Source of the DNA: Dryas octopetala | Lineage: Eukaryota > Streptophyta > Magnoliopsida > Rosales > Rosaceae | Reading direction: 5' to 3' | NCBI GenBank assembly: GCA_963921425.1 | Contig: OY992838.1 | Span: 14,756,001-14,820,000, forward strand | DNA: 64,000 bases | Part shown: positions 35,001 to 46,959 of the stretch, piece by piece | How the letters are laid out: each line of letters opens with the position of its first letter | Numbering within the stretch: position 1 is the stretch's first letter | Notes under the pieces: model-generated | Database searches by the model: none | What the model was told of the DNA's origin: nothing | The model's input: only the letters and a program-made list of their open reading frames with translations | Program-made: the position numbers and the translations under genes

Positions 35001-35887
35001 GTTCTAATTTTGACATGAAAGACTTAGTTCCAGCCGATGTTATTTTAGGAATTCAAATGAAAAAAATTCTGATGGATATATTCTTACTCAATCCCATTAT
35101 GTAGAAAAGGTGCTCAAAACATTTGGTCAATATGACTGCAAACATGTTGTAACTCTTTTTGATGCCAACTGCAAACTAAAGAAAAATGATGGTGAAAGTG
35201 TATCACAATTAAAATATTCTCAAATAATTGGAAGTCTAATGTATATCATGAATTGCACTAGACCCAATATTGCTTATTCAGTAAGCAGACTTAGTAGATA
35301 CACAAGTAACCCAGGAAATGATCATTGGGATGCATTAGTCAGGGTACTAAGATACTTAAGGTACACCATTGATTATGGACTACATTATACAAGGTACCCA
35401 CCTGTACTTGAAGGATTCAGTGACGCTAATTGGATCTCTGATAGTATGGAGTCAAAATCCACAAGTGGATATGTGTTTACATATATTAGGAGGTGCTGCA
35501 GTATCTTGGAAATCCTCCAAACAAACTTGCATTGCTAGATCCACAATGGAGTCTGAATTCATAGCCTTAGATAAGGCCGGTGAGGAAGCAGAGTGGCTTC
35601 GAAATTTTTTGGAGGATATTCCTTTATGGCCTAAGCCTGTTACAGCCATATGTATACATTGTGATAGATTAGCTGCACAAGCAAGGGCTAAAAATAATGT
35701 CTATAATGGAAAATCAAGACATATTAGACGCCGACATAACACTATCAAGCAGTTGCTCTCTATTGGAATAATTTCTATTGATTGTATTAAATCAAAAGAA
35801 AATCTGGCGGATCCGCTAAAGAAAGGTTTACCGAGAGAGCAAGTAAGATTCATATCGAGGGGAATGGGGCTAAAGCCAATTCAATGA
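32003..35887 (+). pseudogene. Copia gag-pol polyprotein, disrupted
   Basis: One frame of 856 codons (32003-34573) holds the gag part with a CCHC zinc knuckle (CWVCGKPGHKAQDC, about residue 243), the protease (DTGATRHICG, about 302), the integrase (GHVN zinc region about 440, catalytic core through YTPQQNGVAERKN about 595) and the first reverse-transcriptase segment (GYKWIFKKKL). An in-frame TAA at 34571-34573 interrupts the reverse transcriptase. The next frame (34580-35104) contains the YVDDIL catalytic motif. A frameshift near 35065-35100 leads to 35110-35538, and another near 35490 leads to 35887, which carries the RNase H part (SWKSSKQ, STMESEF). The product is therefore non-functional. 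Confidence 0.92.
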
Positions 35888-36410
35888 ATCCATCTGGCGG
35901 AAACCTAACCTAGTTGATTGGAGATCCTATGGTCTAGGTTCAATAGGCAAACTAGTTGGGTATGATTCACAAGTTTTTAACACATTATCCCATTTCTATG
36001 ATGAAAAGTGTGTTATCTGCATGTTGTTGATGAGGGTATATATTTATATTTAATGACGCTAAATCTTGTATCAAGAAGAATATAGCAGAGTATTCTTAAT
36101 TAGTGTCACCTATGTGAGAGCAGAAGTGGGTCGCTTCTATGAGAATGATATGGCTAAATTCTCTATAGCTCTCATGAATCCGGGAATTGTTCAGGACCAA
36201 AACGAACACAACCGTATGAACCATAATATATTAGGATGAGAGATGTGTGAGTCTTATTGTCTTGGTTTACACTAACGGTGACATTTCAAGACTTAAGTTC
36301 ACTGATTCACCAAGTAAATCCGATAGGTCCTCACTATGAAAGGTTCAAGTTCAAAAGACACCTCTTCAAATGCATCTCTTGTCTGCAAGTACTCTCTACT
36401 TCCTGTCAAT

Positions 36411-36423
36411 TCATGTGGGGGAT
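36411..36423 (+). promoter_or_regulatory. Copia polypurine tract
   Basis: ATGTGGGGGAT lies directly before the 3' LTR start and matches the usual Copia plus-strand primer site. The 500 bp between RNase H and here are non-coding. Confidence 0.7.
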
Positions 36424-37078
36424 TGTTGGAAATTATATGTTATAATATTCATTTTATATTATAATATTTAATTTCTAATATTGAATGAAAACTGAAAGGT
36501 GTTGTTGACAATCCAACAGTCACTTTCCTTTTGCCAAGTAGTGCCACATATTGCAGTAGTTGGTTGTGCCTCTTCACAAGGATATGTTTGATGCAAGAGT
36601 TGCATCTTTCTTTGTGAACAGCCACCGTGTGTATTGTTTAGTATTTAGTTGTGTTCTTTCACAAGCACCTCTTGAGTTCTATATAAACCCATGATGCTCT
36701 GTATTATTTATCAAGTAATTTTTCTAGTTTCTAGTCACTCTATTCTTCTCCTCCTATCATTTACTAAAGAGAGTACAAATATATAATTGGTTCGCTAGAG
36801 TTCAAAATTGTAGTGCTTCAATTTAGAATTATTGATTGTTTTATCCTGGGAGGACGGACGCCAAAAGAACTGCAATTAAGCACAAGTGCAGGGGTGAAAT
36901 TCTGTCTTTAGGACATTGCAATATCCAAGCCTCAATCACAATCAGTTAGTATTTCTTTGTGTCTATTTTTTTTCCTTTTACTTATTTAAAGTGTGTATAC
37001 ATTTTATTGTATTATTATTATTATCTATTATTGAAATTTCTTGTTATCAAATCCATATTTCTGATTAATGTTCCAACA
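36424..37078 (+). repeat. Copia 3' LTR
   Basis: 655 bp starting TGTTGGAAAT. Compared with the 5' LTR it has an extra TTAA (36876-36879) and one TATA unit fewer near 36995. Confidence 0.9.
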
Positions 37079-37337
37079 AATATATTTTCTTTGTTTTTTT
37101 TTCCAATTAATAAAAACGTCATGTATGCATGCTTTCGATCTTAAGTATTGTGTTGATGTCACATTGTACTTGGTTTCTTATTATATATACATTCCAATTG
37201 TAGTTGCATGGCCTTTTATATATTTGAGAGCTGATCACTCTCCTTTTATATATCCCCTCAAGTGAGAATTCTATAAGGATCTTACACATAATGTCAAAAA
37301 AGAATCTAGAAGATAGATTAACTGTTGTGGGAAATAC

Positions 37338-37676
37338 ATGAACTACCTAAATAGACGTCCTAAAGATAACACAAACCGTCTGAAGAAAATGTTGATGATG
37401 CTGCAAAAACTGTGCTTGTTTTTCTTCCTCTTATCCAATTTTGTTCCGAGTCCTCAACTAAAATGTTGCTCCTCTAATCCTAATGGAAGTCCTAAAATCC
37501 TTCTTTTTGGCTCAGTTAAATCTGAGCCACATGAACGGCCATTAAAATATTCATGTATGTCACATAAAAGAAAAAGCACAGGTATTATGAGAATCTTTTC
37601 AAAAGTGGCCATTGGGGATGATTATAAAACTTGTAAATCAGACTTGTCTTTCCCACGCAGCATCCCATTTTCCTGA
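37338..37676 (+). pseudogene. Unidentified gene fragment, block copy 2
   Basis: Same fragment as 7689-8004 and here the longest continuous frame (112 codons, to SDLSFPRSIPFS). No family recognised; a frame change near the start relative to PSEENVDDAAKTVLVFLP suggests decay. Confidence 0.4.
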
Positions 37677-37866
37677 TCAGCATTGCCTTAGTTTATGTAC
37701 AATTTGAATTAATGGGTTCCAATGCCTTGACTTGAGAGATTAAGCCACATGCAGTATGTGTACCAGTCCCAGCTCAATTGAGCATGAATCCAATACTGAA
37801 ATTAGTTAAACTCCACTACAAAGGCTTCCACATAATTTTTGTGAATATAGAGTTCATCCACAAGTG

Positions 37867-38142
37867 AACAAGTGCTTGTGGCTTCATGGGCTACCTTCAG
37901 TATCGGCCTCTCATTGAAAAGGGCTTCATTCCTCTTAAAGTCGTACTATTGTATTAATCAATCAAAATGAGGAATTGAAATCAAATTTCTGAGTGGTCAT
38001 TTGGAAAATTGGAAACCACCGACTTTGTACTAATTATTTTCTTTGTTCGATTTGCAGATGCTAGTTATTTGACAAACGGGTATTTGGATACTGTAATAGA
38101 TGGGATACCAGGCATGAAGGGTATCCGATTGAGGGACCTCCC
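37867..38142 (+). pseudogene. UGT85-type glucosyltransferase relic, copy 2
   Basis: The first exon piece (37867-37940) reads SACGFMGYLQYRPLIEKG then FIPLK without the stop seen in copy 1. The donor has lost a G (AAAGTCGTA). The second piece (38058-38142) reads DASYLTNGYLDTVIDGIPG and GIRLRDLP, then joins the array repeat. Confidence 0.8.
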
Positions 38143-38253
38143 CATCTATGTTGTAAAATGTGGTCTAACAATTAAGACATGCAGGATGTCAAATAATCAT
38201 ATAGAGGACATGGAAATATGAAATAAGATTAGCATAGAATGGAGAATAGTATC

Positions 38254-39338
38254 TGTTGTAACACGAAATCTCCAAGTAGCTTGAGTCCAGAAATCTTCGG
38301 TCCTGAAAACATAGAAAACCTTCGGAGGTAAAGGGGCACCGGTGTGGTGCCGGCCAAAGGCTCTCCGACGGTCAAGTTAGAAAACAAGATCAATTATCAA
38401 CTCAGGGCATTGGCTTAGAGCTTTGGAATTACTTACCTTTGAATGATCTTATGAGAGTCTATTTATAGGAGATGATGTAATCTCTATGGCCTTAGGATTG
38501 TAAGTTGATTTAAACTTGTAATCAACGGGAAGTATAATCCATATTGGATTGAACTCCTATACTTGAATCCTTGTTTGGAGAGGATTTAAGCCATTTAATT
38601 CGTATAAGAGTTGGTTTCCTAGTAGAACATGAAGTTCTTAGGTCCCTTTAGTCGTGGCTTGTATAGTAATACCTCCGTGAGCTTGCAATTGGAAGCGTCC
38701 GTGAGTTTGGGTAGGAACATGGACCCATGGATTTGAAGGGATCTATGGGTTCGGATGGTTCCATGGATTTGGGTGTGTCCATATGTTTGGAAGCATCCGG
38801 CCCTCCTAGATGCATGTGGAGATTGTTCCCCTTGCTCTGTGCTCAATGGGTCGTCCCATTTTATGGTGTTCATACCCCCGGTGTTGTTGGTGATGGCGCC
38901 TTGTCCATGGGACCCTTTTAGACTTCCACAAGTATGGGTCCTATTGTTTGAGTCAAGGCACCTCCTTTGTTATAGGTAATAGAACCTTATCTATTGGTCT
39001 CATCGTATTTATAAGAGCATAGGTCCCATCATCTAAGTCAAGGCATCCCCCATTTATGTAATATCTAGGGGCCCTATGCCTTTCTCTAATTTCTCCGGAC
39101 CCACTCCAAATATGTGACATAGGTCCCATGTAGAATTTATCTATGGTCCCACAACGTCCATAACTTGTAGGTCTCTCAAAACATAGGTCGTGTTCTTCTA
39201 ACATCATGGGTCCTATATTTCATGCATTTTCCAATAGACCCATGAGAATAGATAGGTCCCCTCATTCTTTATGAGAATGGATAGGTCCCATGCTAGAATA
39301 AACCATGGTCCTATGCTAGAATATTTCATGGTCCCACA
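38254..39338. mobile_element. Solo LTR, 1085 bp
   Basis: Starts TGTTGTAACACG and ends GGTCCCACA (TG...CA), flanked by 5-bp target duplication GTATC (38249-38253 and 39339-39343). Other array copies read TTAGTATCCTATGG without interruption. No internal coding region, so this is the product of LTR-LTR recombination. A Gypsy origin is likely but not shown. Confidence 0.85.
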
Positions 39339-39343
39339 GTATC

Positions 39344-41930
39344 CTATGGTCCAAGGTAGTATTTACAATGGGCTGCCCTAGGGAGGTGTATATATTCAAT
39401 TGGGATGTAAATGATAAATAGGTCAATTTTTACGTCTCTAAATATTACATCAATCCATCTAATCTTTGAAATGTGAAAAACGTTGAGTGGGCTAAGAATT
39501 GATTTGTCTTCCATATACTTACCAAACGTGAGAATAGGGGGTGTAAATGATAAATATGTCAATTTTTACGTCTCTAAAAATTACATCAATCCACCTTATC
39601 TTTGAAATGTGCAAAACGTCGAGTAGGCTAGGAATTGATTTCCCTTCCTTATACTTACCAAACGTGAGAATGAAATTTCTCATTCTCAAGCCTCCAAAAC
39701 TTGAACCAAACGGGCCATAAGGGTGAAGTGGATCCCCATCTATGTATCAAACCAATGTAGCTTGCGGTCCTACAATTATTTGTTGTAAAAGTTGGTCTAA
39801 CAATTGAGACAGGATGTCAAATAATCAAATAAAGGACATAGCTTTTTCGTTTCTTTTTACTATTGCAAACTGTACGTCCCTCATAAGGCAAAGCTATGCA
39901 TGGTTATATAGTCCACTGGAACGAACTCACAACTCAATGGGATAATTTTCTTATAGCAACTAGAACTCGACTCGAAGAGTTGAGATAGGTAACAGAAGAA
40001 GGGACAAAGGTACCGGTATCTGGAAGAGGTAACTCTACTTGAAGAAGGGAGTTAGCCGGCTGGCTGAGGTAACTCTGCTTGCCGAGGGGAAAACGCTCTT
40101 ATTTTATAGTTCTTTCAAAGATTGTTCCTTCCAAAAAAAAGGACCTATTCTCTATCTCGTAGTGGAAGTACGTGCTCCTCCCTAATTCCTATTCCCTTAC
40201 TCTAACAAGTAAGCAAGTAAACTCTGATCCCTAGCCTCTCCCTATGTGTTATATAATCAAATAGAGGACATGAAAATATGAAATAAGATTAGCATAGAAT
40301 AGAGCTTAGTATCCTATGGTCCAAGGTAGTAATTACAATAGGATGGCCTAAGGGGGGTGTATTCAATTGGGATGTAAATGATATATAAATAGGTCAATTT
40401 TTACGTCTCTACATATTACATCGATCAATCCACCTAATCTTTGAAATGTGAAAAATTTCGAGTGGACCATGTATTGATTTCTCTTCCCTGTACTTACCAA
40501 ACGTGGGAATAAGGGATGTAAATGATAAATAGGTCAATTTTTACGTCTCTAAATATTACATCAGTCCACCTAATTAATCTTTGAAATGTGAAAAATGTCA
40601 AGTGGGCTAGGAATTGATTTCCCTTCCATGTACTTACCAAACATGGGAATGAAATTGATTTCTCATTTTTAGGTAGAGGTCTCAAACGGGGCAGCCCGTT
40701 TAAGTTGAGCCCATCATGCTTTCGTGCAGTGCTCGAGCTGACCCATATAGTTAAGACCTAAGCCTGGCACGGCCCACGGCCTGCGGGCCATTCGTGCTCG
40801 TGCAGTGCCTTAAACGTGTCGGCCCACGGACCTTTTTATTTTTTTATTTTTTAGGGTGATAAAACTAATCTCATGATATTTTTTCTTTTTTATAATTAAA
40901 TATTAACATTATTTTTCATGAAAATTAAATATTTTTGTTGAAAAGTTCTTTAAAAATGGAAAAAAAATGTTAAAATAGTCGTGCCTAATTTGGGCCCATT
41001 TCGTGCTCGTGCTCGTGCCGTGCTTGGCCCGTGTTGTGGTCGTGCCGTGTCCGATGGGCTAAAAACTTCAGCCCGACCTGGCCCATTTAATCGTGTCGTT
41101 CTGTGCCGTGCTCCGGCCAGCCCGACCCGTTTGACACCTCTATTTTCAGGCCTCTAAAACTTGAACCAAACGGCCCATAAGGGTGGAGTGGATCCCCATC
41201 TATGTATCAAACTAATGTAGCTTGGGGTCCTACAATTATCTGTTGTAAAATGTGGTTTAACGATGAAGACTTTATGTCAAATAATCAAATAAATTAAGGA
41301 CATGGATTTTTTGTTTCTTTTTACTATTGCAAACTGTGTTATATAATCAAATAGAAGACATGAAAATATGAAATAAGATTAGCATAGAATAAAGATTAGT
41401 CTCCTATGGTCCAAGGCAGTAATTACAATGGGCTGGCCTAAGGGGGGTGTATTCAATTGGGATGTAAATGATAAATAGGTCAATTTTTAGGTCTCTGCAT
41501 ATTACATCAATCCACCTAATCTTTGAAATGTGAAAAACGTTGAGTGGGCCAGGAATTGATTTCTTTTCCATGTACTTATCAAACATGGGAATGAGATTTC
41601 TTATTCCCAGGCCTCCAAAACTTGAACCAAATGGGCCATAAGAGTGAAGTGGATCCTCATCTATGTATCAAACCAATGTAGCTTGCAGTCCTACAATTAT
41701 CTGTTGTAAAATGTGGTCTAACGATTAAGATAGGATGTCAAATAATCAAATAAAGGACATGGATCTTTCGTTTCTTTTTACTATTGCAAACTGTGTTATA
41801 TAATCAAATAGAGGACATGGAAATTAATATGAAATAAGATTAGCATAGAATAGAGATTAGTATCCTATGGTCCAAGGTAGTAATTACAATGGGCTGGCCT
41901 AAGGGGGGTGTATTCAATTGGGATTCTAGG
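39344..41930. repeat. Degenerate repeat array, part 2
   Basis: About four successive copies of the unit that also fills 14352-15360, with marker words CCTATGGTCCAAGGTAG (39349, 40313, 41402, 41865), AATAGGTCAATTTTTA and ATCTATGTATCAAAC. Recurrent minus-strand frames with IRWIDV are chance translations of the unit. It is interrupted by the hAT-like element at 40674-41142. Confidence 0.8.
40674..41142. mobile_element. hAT-like non-autonomous element, 469 bp
   Basis: Terminal inverted repeats TAGAGGT(C/G)TCAAACGGG and an 8-bp flanking duplication with one mismatch (TTTTTAGG and TTTTCAGG), as expected for hAT. It is GC-rich with repeated CGTGCTCGTGC and GGCCCA words, unlike its surroundings. Array copies elsewhere give the empty site. 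Confidence 0.75.
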
Positions 41931-42149
41931 GCCCGTTTGGATTCTTCAATTTGAATTTGAATTTCAAATACATATAAGCACATTTGATATCTATGTATTA
42001 ATATTAAAATCTTTAGATTTGAAATTATGTTCTTTGGATAAAAATTTTAAAAGTGAGGATTTCATATTTTTTTCTCATATTTTTTTTTTTCAAATATTTA
42101 GCAATTTAGGATAAATATATAAAAATAGACAATAGAATACAAATACAAG

Positions 42150-42240
42150 TTTGGCTTAGTTGGTTGGGATATTGCTTGTGTGTATAAGGTTGAGGGCTCA
42201 AACCCCAACAACCACACTTTGTCTCTATTTCTTAGAAAAC
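42150..42240 (+). mobile_element. SINE-like sequence
   Basis: GGCTTAGTTGGTTGGGATA and GGTTGAGGGCTCAAACCCC fit tRNA-type A and B boxes of RNA polymerase III. No cloverleaf could be drawn, so it is not called a tRNA. Confidence 0.5.
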
Positions 42241-42758
42241 AAATCATGGATCCAAACATGAGGATTTGGATTTGGGGAGCCCTAATCCAAGTCCCCCCAA
42301 TGAAATAACTCCATCCAAATGGATCCTAATGGATTTTAAGAGAATTTGAAAATTCATATAGAAATATAGGTGTATTTAATTCACAATTATAAATATATGT
42401 ATATATTCAATTCAGAATTTTATAGATTCTATATAAATCTAGGCGTATTAAAAAACTAATTGATTTAATTTAAAGGATTTCATTAAGTGGTGGATTTTGT
42501 TCAAAAAACAAAGGCTATGAGAATTCCAACCTTTTCCTTACAAATTTTGATGGATTTTATGAAAATCAAAAAGAATCTATAGAATCCATAAATTTTGCAA
42601 AAATTTATAACTCCCTTTAAACTTCATGCGCCAAACGACTAAACAGATGGCTAGCATGGACCACCTTTTCCATATAATTTAATCATCTTGTGAGATCTCT
42701 CTTCTCCAACAAATCTTTCTCCATCTTTTCCTTTGCTTGTGAGCTGAAAAAGAACACC

Positions 42759-45485
42759 ACGAGCACCCAAACAGTGACCAAAATTCCGGTGGTAGATTTC
42801 TCCAAATCAGAGGACTTCTGGAAGCCAGGGACAAGTTCTTGGCATTCAGCTCGCAGAGAATTAAGTTTGCCATGCACTCGAAGAGTTTGGTTGTTTCATT
42901 GCAATCCTGTCCAACAAAGTCTCTTTGGAGCTTCACAACACTTTGTTTGGTACATTGAGCGAGATGTTTGATTTCCCCACAGAAATCAAAGCCCAACGTA
43001 CTTACAAATACAAGCCTTTTGCTAGCTATTTTACTAAGAACCCTGCCTATGAAGCCATGTTCCTTGATAATGTTTCAAACCCAGAAGAACTTCAGAGATT
43101 CTCACATATTTTTTGGCCCAACGGAAACCATTAGTTTCAGTATACTTTTCAAAACATATGTTCTTGGATTGTTCATTTCAATTCTTGTCTAGCTAATTCT
43201 TGTTTTTTTTTTTTTTTTGGGCCTACAGTAACAGTGTTGAGATGCATATGAAACTGGTGGCAGGACTAAATGAAGTTGTGACGAGAATGGTATTCGAGAA
43301 TTATGGTGTAGAGAAGTATCATGATGATCACATTCAATTGACTTTTTACGCTCTCAAATTATTAAAATACAGAGAACCCAAGAAAGGTGAAAGTGTGAGT
43401 CTAGTTAGTCATACAGAAAAGAGCTTTTCCACCATTCTCTGTCAAAATCATGTCAATGGTTTGGAGGTAAATACAAAGGATGATCAATGGATATTTGTTG
43501 ATCTTCCACCTTCATCTTTCGTATTCCTAGCAAGTGATATATTTCAGGTACGTATGTTTATGCCATAATTTTTCATTTAATATAACTACAGTCGTTCTCT
43601 AGAGTGGATGTCCGTATTTTTTTAAAATTTGCGGATGCCGACACAATGCAGACATAAGGTAGAAAGTGTGTCGACATGAAATTCCAAAACTTGCTACAAC
43701 ACATTATCTGTGTCGACACATTGTCTACCTCATGTCAGCACTGTATCGACAGAAAATGCGGACATCTTCTCTAAAGAGAAATTCAATATCAGTCCTTCTC
43801 TAGAGAAGATGTCTGTATTTTTCAAAATTTGAGGATGCCGACACAGTGTTGACATGGGGTAGACAGTGTGACAACACGAAATTCCAAAACTTGCTGCAGC
43901 ATATCATTTGTGTCGACACATTATCTACCCCATGTCGGTACTATGTCGGCATCCCCAAATTTTGAAAAATGCAGACATCCTTTTTAGAGAAAAATTATGT
44001 ATATATATATCACATGTCTCACATACATACATAATATAAGTGAGTTGCAACTTTGAAAATCCCACTTAATTATAAGCCCAACCACACTCGTCTTTTTATT
44101 TAATAGATTAAAAATCAATTTGCTAGCTTTTTTTTTTTTTTAGTTTGGGGGTGAGATGGATCAAACTTGGGTGCATTGTGGGTAATTCTACTCTAGCTTG
44201 ATGATGAAATTCACATGTGAAACCAATTTAATTGATTGGCATCCCTTGTAGATCAATTGAGGTGATTATTTATAGTGTGAATTACGAATTATTTAAGAAG
44301 CTAGGATGTGTTATTGCCACTCCAAAAAGGTCATTTTGCAGTACTTCAACATGTACAAATTTTATCTTATGTTTTTTTAAAATTTGAGTGCATGCTGGAT
44401 GACTTTTTTGGAGTGCCAATAATAATATCCTTTAACAATTATCAATTAGCTATTTGTCTAATAATATTTCTGTCTACTTTATGGAAGAGTTTTCAATAGA
44501 CGGTAAATGGGAGCGGATCCGTGACATTCTACTTGAAATGTTGACCATTTAATTTTATATGGTAAATGGTTTTCAATTTACTTAATTTTTTGCAAGGATG
44601 ATCCTTTAATGAAGACCTTAAAAATAGACGGTTCGGATAGTTGAAATCCTATATAGAGTGGGCCCCATTGAAAATTTGTGTCAAAAATATGATGTCATGG
44701 ATCCTTCTCCTATATCATTAATTAATTACTTCTTTTTTTTTTATTATTCTAGTGTCATTAATTCCAAGTTTTATTTTATTTTAGGTTTGTTGACTTTAGG
44801 TACCAAATTGCAATGTTTTTCATTTTAACTACTAAAACATTTGTCATTTCATTTTAGATACTAAACTTCAGTTTAGTTATTAATTTTAAAAACCATGGTT
44901 ATACCAAGCTATGACTGTCTAACAGTCATAACTTTTTTATCCAATTTTTTGTTTTTTTCAATATTTGCAAGGTTTAAACTTTAATGTTTAGTCTCTGAGT
45001 TATAGGACTTCATCCCCCAAGCCTAAATCAAAAGTATTAAACCCTTATAAATTTAAAATTTTTATGAATTTGAAACAGTCACAACTGTACAACAAACCGA
45101 TTTGTAACCTAATCCAAAATGTCTTACTCTAGGTTAGTACCTAAACTAAAAAAAAATTAGTGTATTACTGTTTTACTGAAAAACTATTGATATATATTTG
45201 ATATTTAATCCTAATTTTCTATTTTATTTTTCATACTGGGTTTGGAGCGATGATAGAATACGGTCTTGTATACAAAGATCGAGTCTTTGTGAAGGAAAAT
45301 AAGGTTAGATACTCATTTGGGCTTTCTTCACTCAAAAAAGGGGTAGCATACATACCGAAGGTGCTTGTGGACAAGGACAATCCCTTAAGATATAAGTCAC
45401 TTGATTAGTCAAAATATATTAAAGCACAACTCATTGGTCCACTTCTGGACCATCCCTTACCGTCAAGGCATATTGTGGCATTTGA
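42759..45485 (+). pseudogene. AOP-like 2-oxoglutarate/Fe(II) dioxygenase, copy 3
   Basis: Exon equivalents at 42759-43139, 43229-43547 and about 45240-45485. It is the most damaged copy. The start ATG is ACG (42759). A 4-bp insertion TTAA (42861-42864) shifts exon 1, and a TAG near 43131 ends it. The acceptor of exon 3 has changed from CTAGG to CTGGG. Exon 3 has a 4-bp insertion (about 45279-45284) and an in-frame TAG at 45406. Exon 2 is still open, including the HT(D to E) site: copy 3 reads HTEKSF, so the iron-binding Asp is also replaced. Confidence 0.88.
43589..43995. mobile_element. Tandem pair of about 200-bp foldback elements
   Basis: Two related palindromic units (43589-43789 and 43790-43995) in intron 2 of copy 3, absent from copies 1 and 2. 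Each arm has TTCTCTAGAG, GATGTC(C/T)GTATTTTT and GGATGCCGACAC, which pair with the complements at the other end (GTCGGCATCC, GCAGACATCC). The two units are similar but not identical. Confidence 0.8.
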
Positions 45486-45699
45486 TTTTTTTTTTTTTTT
45501 TATCAAATCAATAAAGAAATAGGATTTTTATATTGGTTTCAGAATAAAACATACATTGCTGGAATATAATATATTTTCTTTGTTTTTTTCCCCAATGAAT
45601 AAAAACGTCATATATTGTGTTGATGTCATATATATTGTACTTGGTTTCTTATTATACTTCCCAATTGTAGTTGCAGGGACTTTTATACATTGCAAATTT

Positions 45700-46260
45700 C
45701 ATTTAAATTAATAAAACATTTCAAAATTATATAATGGTCAATGTAAAAAAAAAAAAATTCCATAAAGGTCAATAAGTTTTGAAATTATACCACACTTTAG
45801 TCACTAATTTGTCATAAAGCTCAATCCACTTGATCATGTCATGTATTTTGGTGCATTGAAAAATATCAATTTGTCTATTCCTTTTTTTCATTATTTATAA
45901 TTTGGGGTACATAAATGAGATATAGGGTATATAATTAAGATTTAGAGTATATAAATCGGGTTTAGAATTAGGGCTGGTTTAGAATTAGGGCTTATGCCTT
46001 AGGGTTTTGGTCTCGAGTTTTGGGCAGAGGGTTTAGAGTCTAAAATTCGGGAGCTAAACTCTAAGCCATTTTGCTGCGTAGCAGTTAAACACGAACCTAA
46101 TAAAAATCTAAATATTAATAGTAATATATGTTTATTAATCTATTGTAATTTATATTTTTCCATTTTGGTCAATAATGACTAAAATATACTTATGAAAAAG
46201 TGCATTGATTAATATGTAATTGTGAAAAAGTTTATTGATTTATTTGTAATCGGCCCTTTC
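45700..46260. mobile_element. Non-coding element, family of 60637-61085
   Basis: It carries AAAGGTCAATAAG and TTTAGTCA words in one half and GGTCAATAATGACTAAAAT with GATTTATTTGTAATCGGCCC in the other. The same words in the same arrangement occur at 60637-61085. Ends and target duplication are not clear. Confidence 0.45.
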
Positions 46261-46729
46261 ATATATTGGTTGTATTCCTTAAAGATATGGGCAACCACAA
46301 TTTGTTTGAAGAAAAACTGCAAAGACAAAGTGGAAACTAATTCTCATTTCTCCAAGAATAAGCCTACTTTGAGAGCTGATCACTCTCTGATATAGAACAA
46401 ATGGCAGAACGGTTCATGCAACAACTCGACTGCCAGAAAGCCAAGAAAAGGAACAGGCTTCAGCCCGGCCCAGTGTCAGAAATGAGTCTATGATATACCG
46501 ATTCAAAGGGAACGACGAGACAAATCCAAATAAGCAATAATCCAAATGGGTCCACAGGCGATGATTGAGGGCCTATTTTGGCTAAATTCTTTCGTTTAGG
46601 ACTTCAAATAAGTAATTTAGTATTTTTGAATAAGTTTCCTAAATTGCACTTTATTTTCATTTTTATTTTCGTTTTGAAGTTCGAACGTATAGGGTTGTGA
46701 AAGTATTTAAACAACCTTTTTTGCTGTTT

Positions 46730-46730
<1 letters not shown>

Positions 46731-46764
<34 letters not shown>
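46731..46764. repeat. (ATT)n microsatellite
   Basis: Eleven uninterrupted ATT triplets in block 3. Confidence 0.9.
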
Positions 46765-46959
46765 TTAATCAAAAAACCTTGAGATTTCTAGCATTTTTCT
46801 GGTGGACTCCAGATTCTTTCTTAGGGTTAACGCTGTTTTCCCTATTCTCTATTACTTGCATGCTACGCTGCACCACTCTCCTTTTATATATAGTGACAAT
46901 TCAATAAGGATCTTACACATAAAGTCAATAAAGAATCTAGAAGATAAATTAATTGTTAT

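Larger units (their letters stand above)
31299..37078 (+). mobile_element. Copia LTR retrotransposon, 5780 bp
   Basis: LTRs of 654 and 655 bp, ends TGTTGGAAAT and TTCCAACA, 5-bp target duplication AATAT (31294-31298 and 37079-37083). The paralogous empty site is readable in block 1 near 7424-7440 (AATAATATATTTTC). Domain order protease, integrase, reverse transcriptase, RNase H is that of Copia. It inserted 79 bp after the stop of dioxygenase copy 2. The polyprotein is broken. Confidence 0.95.
15361..38253 (+). repeat. Segmental duplication block, copy 2 (with insertions)
   Basis: Homologous to 4150-8480 once the nested insertions (18125-18524, 18623-30590, 31299-37078) are removed. It begins at the same GTGTATTCAATTG junction as block 3 and ends at the solo LTR. 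Confidence 0.85.

Noticed and set aside
42150-42240. tRNA gene from A- and B-box-like words
   Set aside because: No acceptor stem or anticodon arm could be folded; a SINE head explains the boxes.
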